DNA from: Mesocentrotus franciscanus
Taxonomy: Eukaryota; Echinodermata; Echinoidea; Camarodonta; Strongylocentrotidae
Reading direction: 5' to 3'
Length of the DNA stretch: 64,000 nt
NCBI GenBank assembly: GCA_037976565.1
Contig: CP137672.1
Location: 37,732,672-37,796,671 of the forward strand
The notes below the pieces were generated by a model, which did not search any database, was not told where the DNA came from, and saw only the letters and a list, made by a program, of their open reading frames with translations. The translations under genes were made by a program, and so were the position numbers. Positions 57,660-64,000 of the stretch are shown here, piece after piece; position 1 is the first letter of the stretch, and each line of letters starts with the position of its first letter.

Positions 57660-60600
57660 ATGTCCGCCGACGCGGGGGCATCGGGCTCAACTAATAATGT
57701 AGTTGCTGCAACCAGCGGGGTGGTGGCGAACGCCCCACGGCTCGTCCAGGCGTCCTGCTCAGCGACAAATGCGGTAGCCATCTCTCCTCCGCCATCAGTA
57801 CCTACCACTTCAACTTGCACTGCTGCAGTAAAAATCAGAGGCGCACCAAGCAAATATGTGAAATTAAATGTTGGTGGAGCGTTGTTTTACACAACGATTG
57901 ATACATTGACAAAGCAGGATAACATGCTGAGGGCAATGTTTAGCGGCAGAATGGAGGTTTTGACAGATTCAGAAGGTGAGATGTCGGTACTCGGAGTCTT
58001 GCAAAAAAGTGTGAGACTGAGAGTGAGAGTGAGAAAAGTGTGTTTGGGTAAAATTTGATTGTCAGTTTCAACAATGTACTTCAGTCTCTGTGTAGAGGTG
58101 ATCAGTGGAGCCAGACGTACAGTAGTCTGAGCAGAACAACCGTCGATATCAGAGACTGAAGCTTTGAGTTTTGGTTTACTATAAATAATGGATTTTCTTT
58201 TGTGTGGATCATGCATTGATTTGTAGGAAGACCTGCAGAACTATTTTTTAAAGTTCATAACTATTCAAACTCGAGAAAATCACCTTTATGAAGAGATAAC
58301 TCTGTTATTATTAACCTGGGCAGCATTTCATGAAACCGTCATAAGTACAAGTTCACCGACATCCCATTGAAACATAATACACGCATTTCAATGGGATGTT
58401 GGTGAACTTGTTCTTATGACGGTTTTGTGAGACGCTGCCCTGATTAAGAGCAATCGCCTTAATGAAGAGATTAAAATATAAAAAATTGAGACCAAATCCA
58501 TGATAATTCCAAAAGGATTATTTAAGTGCCAACTACCAAGTGTCAATTTATTTTTCTTTGCTTCTTCTATCTACATGTATATTGCACATTTTCTTCTAAA
58601 ACTGTATAATGTAACAACTTTCAATAAATTGTATTTTTACAACCAATATGGCAAATAGCACTTGTAAAACGAAGTGTGCCAATGCAGACTTGTTAACATT
58701 TGGACAGTTTTAAATAAATGCTCCAGATGGTTGACATTTAGAAAAGAAGGACTTCTTGACTTAATTCCCACCTACTGAGTATTATAAAAAAATACTGCCA
58801 TCATCTTATTCTCAAATACACACAGGCTGGATCCTGATAGACCGTAGTGGAAAGCACTTTGGCATCATCCTCAACTATCTACGAGATGGACACATCCCTC
58901 TCCCAGAGTCTGTACAGGAGGTGGAAGAGCTGATGGCAGAGGCCAAGTATTATCTGGTACAAAGCATTGTAGAACAGTGCAACAAGGTCCTACTCAACAA
59001 GAAAGATGAGTTCTATCCTGTCTGTCGTATCCCTGTCATAACATCGCAGCGAGAGGCACAGATGTTGATTTCTAACTCAGCTAAGGTAAAGGCTTAAGGG
59101 GATTTTCTTGACTGAACTGCAGCACTGGTCGATGTTTTTCTATATCATTATCCAGTTTTAAGATCTTTAGTAATAGAAAATTCCTGTCTCTCTATCATAG
59201 TTCTGGGACTTTTTGGAGAAAGGTATTAGCTCTAAATCCTTCACCCATTGCCGGCAGGAAGAAGGTGGCTCCTGTAGTAAAGGGACTTGGTAACATTGTT
59301 CAGATGAGAGAAAATGGTGCTAAGGTAGTGACTTCATTGCTAAATGTACAATTAAAGATAATCTGAAAGTTTGAGTGAAAACAGACCATTATTAATGATA
59401 AAAATTGGGAAAAACTGATCTGATAGATTCCTTATTTTTCCCAACTATATTATTACAATTTAATTACATTTTAGGTTTAATAATGTAAATCATCACAAAG
59501 CAATGAACTGGCTCTATATACCATTCCAGACATTCAAGTGTTAAAAGATTGTTAAAAGCCTGTCTTATGTCTTATTTTCATGGAAAAGCGGTTGGGAAAA
59601 TTCAAAAATGGTTGGGAGAATTTACTGTTTGGGGGTGTCGCACAGTGACGCCTTCAAAGAAAATCATAAATATCTTTGTGGTTTGAGAATTTTTTCAGGA
59701 TTTTGTGCATGTTAGAGGGTTAGTACAGTAAAAGGAATATCATAAGTAACTTTTCATACAAAAATTACACAGTTTTTTCATCAACCTTCAACAATGTTAC
59801 CGAGTCACTTTAACACCAGTGGGCATGAAAGAATTAATCTTATTAAATTGTTTGCACTGTATGTTCTTGCTAATCAAGAGTACTTTCAGTAACAGCAAAG
59901 ACAGTTAAAGGCCATTTGCACCATCTATGCATGTACATGTATTATCCTGGCATTCTTTCATAGTTACTATTATGATATGTTTTGGGGAAGCCTTTGATTC
60001 TGATTTTGTTTATCGGTTCTGGTACATGTGTATCAGTAGCGCTATACATGTGTATATATATTGTTCAGATTTAAAGCAAAGTTTCTTTCAAATACATAAT
60101 ATGTACACTCGAGGTTGAATGAAGGTACTTCACTGAGTCTTTTCCTCCTTAATTAATGGGGCACTGAAACCAAATGAAGTGAGAGCAAAAAGGAGCATTG
60201 CTGAAGTGATTTCACACCTTAGTTTTGGCATTTTGGCAAGCGAGTAGGGTATCAAACTTAAGGAAAATTGGTTAGTGTGATGCCTGCATGGACACTAAAG
60301 TTACTAAACATATCATCTGACATAATGAGCCAGCATACATCTTTAAATGTAGCTAAACTAGGGTGCAATTAAGTAAAAAAAGTGAACCTTAATCTTATTC
60401 TTTTTTTATTTTTTATTTTTTACAGCCTGTGGTGAAACTAGTGTACAACAGACAAAACAACAAATATTCCTACACAAGGTGAGTTGAAACATATATGGTC
60501 TTAAAGTCTATTATATGATTATTTTACTATGATCAACGATAATGGCATTGGACTTGGTATTCATTTCATTTGCATATTTGGCAACATGTCTTTAGCTTTA

Positions 60601-61811
60601 ATAACTTCAGAAACAATTAAACAGAATCTCAACCAAAACATTCTGCTCCATGTTTCGTTTTGTAAGAGATTCAAGGTTTTAGGTTAGATTGGATTTGAGG
60701 TGAGGATTAGGGCTAGGATTAGGGCTAGGGTTAGGGTTAGGTTTTAGAGTTTGAATGGGTATAAAGTTAAAGATGTGGTCAGTGTTAGAGATTGATCTTG
60801 GAGCAATTGATGCCAGACCATGTGTTATACATATATACAAGCCAATGAAATACAATCCCCACATAGTTTCATCCTTCCTTTCTTTTCAATGGATAGAACA
60901 ACATATTAATGGCACAGTTGTACCTTACAATGTATCTCATGCTTCATGTGATTTCTTTTATCATTTCAGCAATTCTGATGACAACATTCTGAAGAATATA
61001 GAGATGTTTGACAAGCTTTCTGTTCGCTTCAACGGCCGTGTAACATTTGTGAAGGATGTGTTTGTCAATGAGGAGATATGTTGCTGGTCTTTCTTTGGGC
61101 ATACACGCAAGGTAGCAGAAATCAGTTGCACATCTATTGTGTATACCAGCGAGAAGAAACAAACCAAGGTGAGACTCACATGTAGGCTAAGTTTCTCAAC
61201 TTCTTACTTCATTTTTTTCAAGTTTATATTAAATATTTATTCAAAAATTGTCCACTTTCTTTTTTGCTAAATGTAATAAGTAAACTGGTCTATACATAGT
61301 TGAAGGTTTATGGTAATTCTTTTACAGGATGTAAGTTATTCATTAAAAAATATATGGGACTCCAAAACATTGTTATTGCTTTTCAGGCTCATTAAGTACA
61401 AGCAACTGGTATACATGTATACTGTAATTTCACTAATTTGCATTATGTAGTAAATTGTATTGTAATTTTGTTTCATCAAGTGACAACCAAGTGAGATTCA
61501 AACTTGTAGAAAATCAAAGGCATGTTTCAAAGGTTCCCTATTTATCCATAATATACATTACTCTCCTGGTTCCTGCTCATCTGTACAATAGCAGCATTGT
61601 CTTAATCAACCATTTTCCCATCCAGGTTGAGTTTCCAGAAGCACGCATCCTTGAGGAGACACTCAATGTCTTGCTCTATGAGCGCCACACAGAAAATGAG
61701 AGTGACCCCGCCGTTTTGCGCCAGATCGGCTCGCTGGTGGCGGCAGGACCGTCCAGCTGCAGCGATGAGGATGAAGATCACCCGAGGGATATCCGTCTAC
61801 GTAAGACATAG
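57660..61811 (+). CDS. KCTD13: BACURD-type BTB protein (KCTD13/TNFAIP1/KCTD10 ortholog)
   Basis: This family supplies substrate adaptors of CUL3 ubiquitin ligase that direct RhoA-type GTPases to degradation and so affect actin and cell migration. Coding exons: 57660-57975, 58826-59085, 60426-60478, 60970-61168, 61626-61811. All junction phases match, giving 337 residues (human members 313-329). I chose the ATG giving MSADAGASG because KCTD13 also begins MSA; the frame is open further upstream without another ATG. An Ala/Ser/Thr-rich leader (1-63) precedes the T1-type BTB domain (about 65-165): [63 protein letters not shown]. The BACURD-specific C-terminal domain follows: [67 protein letters not shown], and an acidic [10 protein letters not shown]. 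Invertebrates usually have one ortholog of the three vertebrate paralogs, so the symbol is approximate. The final residues are uncertain. Confidence 0.92.
58318..58440. mobile_element. 123-bp near-perfect hairpin MITE in BACURD intron 1
   Basis: Two 55-bp arms are almost perfect reverse complements, with outer ends GGGCAGCATTTCATGAAACC and GACGCTGCCC, and inner TTCAATGGGATGT pairing with ACATCCCATTGAA. The loop is about 13 bases. The GGGCAGC...CGTCATAAG layout is related to the ends of the element at 47805. Confidence 0.88.
60704..60744. repeat. Interstitial telomere-like (TTAGGG) tract
   Basis: Six or seven degenerate TTAGGG/CTAGGG units occur in a row (ATTAGGGCTAGGATTAGGG, then CTAGGGTTAGGGTTAGG) in BACURD intron 3, with looser GGTTTTAGG-like copies just before. 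It is not at a chromosome end. Confidence 0.8.
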
Positions 61812-64000
61812 CAATCAGCCGCATGGGGCTGGAGATTAGAGAGCTACCACGACCGACGCAAATCATTGTAACGGAAGTGGGAGGATGAGTGACGTCAAAA
61901 TAATTGAGAGAAAGACAGGAAGAAAGAAATGGTCTGTTCAGTTTGCCCACAGGTTTGCTTGTGATCTATAAAGTCATTGGTCAATATGCCTTTTCAAATC
62001 CTCTTGGTCAGTTAAAAAAGGAAACATTCTGATGGTCTTGTACCAAATAAGCTCATCATGCCATGGTGAGTCCAATGCTTTCCACATCATATGTTCAAGC
62101 ATGTATAGCATGTTTGCTTGCAAGTCAAGTCATAATAAACCTGACTGGATAATCTGAGGATAGGAATATTAATCCTCTTTTATACTAATCAATAGAATAT
62201 GAGCAAATGTGGGCTCCTGTATGAAAAGACCATTTGTTTGGAAAAGAAACATCGGGTTTACTGTTGACTAGAGAAAATAAAACTCCCAAACTGAGGTTTG
62301 AATCATGAAATCATACAGAGTGCTGCAAACAAACTAAGGTGTATAAACAAATATCAACAAATTGAGGCTAGCCATAGTTCTATATAGCTTCATTTGCATG
62401 ATTATGCTATCCTCCATTCTTTGTTTATTATTTTGCTTTCTTTGATATTGTTTGGCATGCAATTTGTATGTGTTGTTTATTTTTCTCTTGAAAAGGGCAT
62501 TTTGAAGAGTGTGCTTGTCCTGAACTTGTACAAAAATAGGTTTGTCAAATTTTCCTTACATTAATTGATTATTTTTCATGTAAAGATTTACCTTATGAAA
62601 TCAATAAAACAGTACTGTGTCAGAAACAATGGTATTTGTTTAAAGGGTAGGTAGTTATTGATTCATTCTTTTTCAGTTTAATTAAGAAAGAATCGGATAT
62701 ATAAATATATCAAGTATTATTTTCTCACAGCATTTATTGAACTAGTCTTTTGACTATTACCAAGGTTTTCTTTTTATGCACAATTAATTTTGTAAATGAA
62801 ATCCTTCTGCATGTGAGGGAATATAATATATTATTTTATTTTGAAAGCTGCAGTGTAATTGAACTATGTAATTTTTAACTAACGTTAAGGTAGCGAGTGA
62901 TGCATACTAACATATCTCTGAAAGAGAGAAAATGTATAAAGTAATTATAAATTCTAAAGAATTCAATAGAATAATGGATCTAACAAAATATGAATATTTT
63001 TTTCTTCAGAATTATGATTACCTTCAAATTGTTTCCAACTTATAAGTTGTTTTAGTTGGATTGATCCCTTAATAATGACATTTAGAATTAAATAGCAGAG
63101 TAGCATGAGACCTACCAGGTATACAAAAGTGACTAATTAGATATCTCAAAGTGACTAATTAGATATTTCAAAGTACTTCTTGCCCTCAGATAGTGGATGA
63201 TAAAATATGGAATATGATGTGATTTCACAAGATTTCCTGCATAAAAAAAGAAGAGTGTCATTAATTAACCCTATATACATATATATCTCAGCGGGTAGAT
63301 TGTTCATTCATTCAAAAATTCTCTTTGTATTTGCCATGTCATCGTAATAGGAAGATGCATGTTTCATTATCCTTAATAATCCTTATCCCATTATTTTGAG
63401 AAGTAGAAATTGTCTTTGTGAACCAAAATGGCATTCAAGTAACATTAAGTAAATTCCTTTTTGGGGTCTCAGTTGACAGTGTTCTTTCCTTACCTTTCTC
63501 TTTATTTACCCTTTTTTAAAACCTGTAATAGTTATAGGTACCCTTGCATGATTAATGCTTTATACCTCCCAGTTCACCTTGTATAATCTCACTTTAAAGG
63601 TCTCTTATGATTTTCCTCTGCAAAGTGTAAGGTCATTTATCATTTCGTTTTATTTTGGGAGCATACTTGGCTAGCTGAGATAACATAGCTTGCACATAAA
63701 TGATTAAATCAATCAAGGGTGTCCCGGTGTGGGCGTTCTACACCCTTATGAATGAGGTGAGTGAGGAGATCAACAGATGAGAGAGGGGAAAAGAGTAAGG
63801 AAAGATGAACAAGAAGGACAATCTTGAAATATTAGTCACTATCAGAAGTTGGTTATGTCTCTGGCTCCATGCACATAAAGTTGAGAAAACTTTCTAGTTT
63901 AAAGGAACACCAAGAAATTTGAAAGCCCATGATACATGTGATGGAATATTTGCTGCAGTCTTTGTGTCATTTTGCCAATGGGATACATTTGTCATTTTGA
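61812..64000. other. BACURD 3' UTR and right flank
   Basis: No further gene is supportable to the end of the window. The first 800 bp is the likely 3' UTR. It includes a second TGACGTCA palindrome (61890-61897). The rest is AT-rich, with one small tandem duplication of GTGACTAATTAGATAT (63130-63166). Confidence 0.5.
62603..62608 (+). other. Candidate polyadenylation signal of the BACURD gene
   Basis: AATAAA lies about 790 bp after the stop, followed by a TGTG/GT-containing stretch (62615-62640). A weaker AATAAA candidate lies near 62276. Confidence 0.45.

Overview
The window is eukaryotic nuclear DNA, AT-rich, with long introns, canonical GT-AG splice sites and many decayed transposons. The genes point to a marine invertebrate deuterostome. 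The repeat style (hAT-, TTAA- and 'GGGCCCGTTTC'-ended foldback elements, tRNA-derived SINEs, ACATGT-rich spacers) suggests a sea urchin, though the species cannot be fixed from the sequence alone.

Layout. Positions 1-36 kb hold no intact gene that I can support. They contain a 3.6-kb inverted-repeat-bounded element with a broken CXC/PIN-like reading frame (4700-8329), a 38-copy satellite of 61 bp (13216-15532), three copies of a TTAA-flanked MITE, Tc1/mariner-, hAT- and PIF-type MITEs, SINEs and a decayed non-LTR retrotransposon end. From 36 to 62 kb lie three real genes. KIF22 (kinesin-10 chromokinesin, minus strand, 15 or 16 coding exons, about 36.3-47.1 kb) and PAGR1 (PTIP/MLL3/4-complex subunit, plus strand, 4 coding exons, 50.7-54.6 kb) diverge from one CpG-containing promoter with a perfect NRF1 palindrome. 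A BACURD-type KCTD gene (KCTD13/TNFAIP1/KCTD10 ortholog, plus strand, 5 coding exons, 57.7-61.8 kb) follows.

The main biological point is linkage: KIF22, PAGR1 and KCTD13 also sit together in the human 16p11.2 interval, so this looks like a conserved microsyntenic block. The products do not form one pathway: spindle polar-ejection motor, H3K4-methyltransferase accessory subunit, and CUL3 ubiquitin-ligase adaptor for Rho GTPases.

Oddities: PAGR1 has an N-terminal extension of about 460 residues, a single-base frame break in a G run, and two decayed tandem copies of its terminal exon in the 3' flank. Three tandem histone-type stem-loops lie in a KIF22 intron. The CXC element has five frame breaks and about 150-bp inverted ends. 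Exon boundaries were read by eye from splice signals, phases and family recognition; no alignment or search was run.
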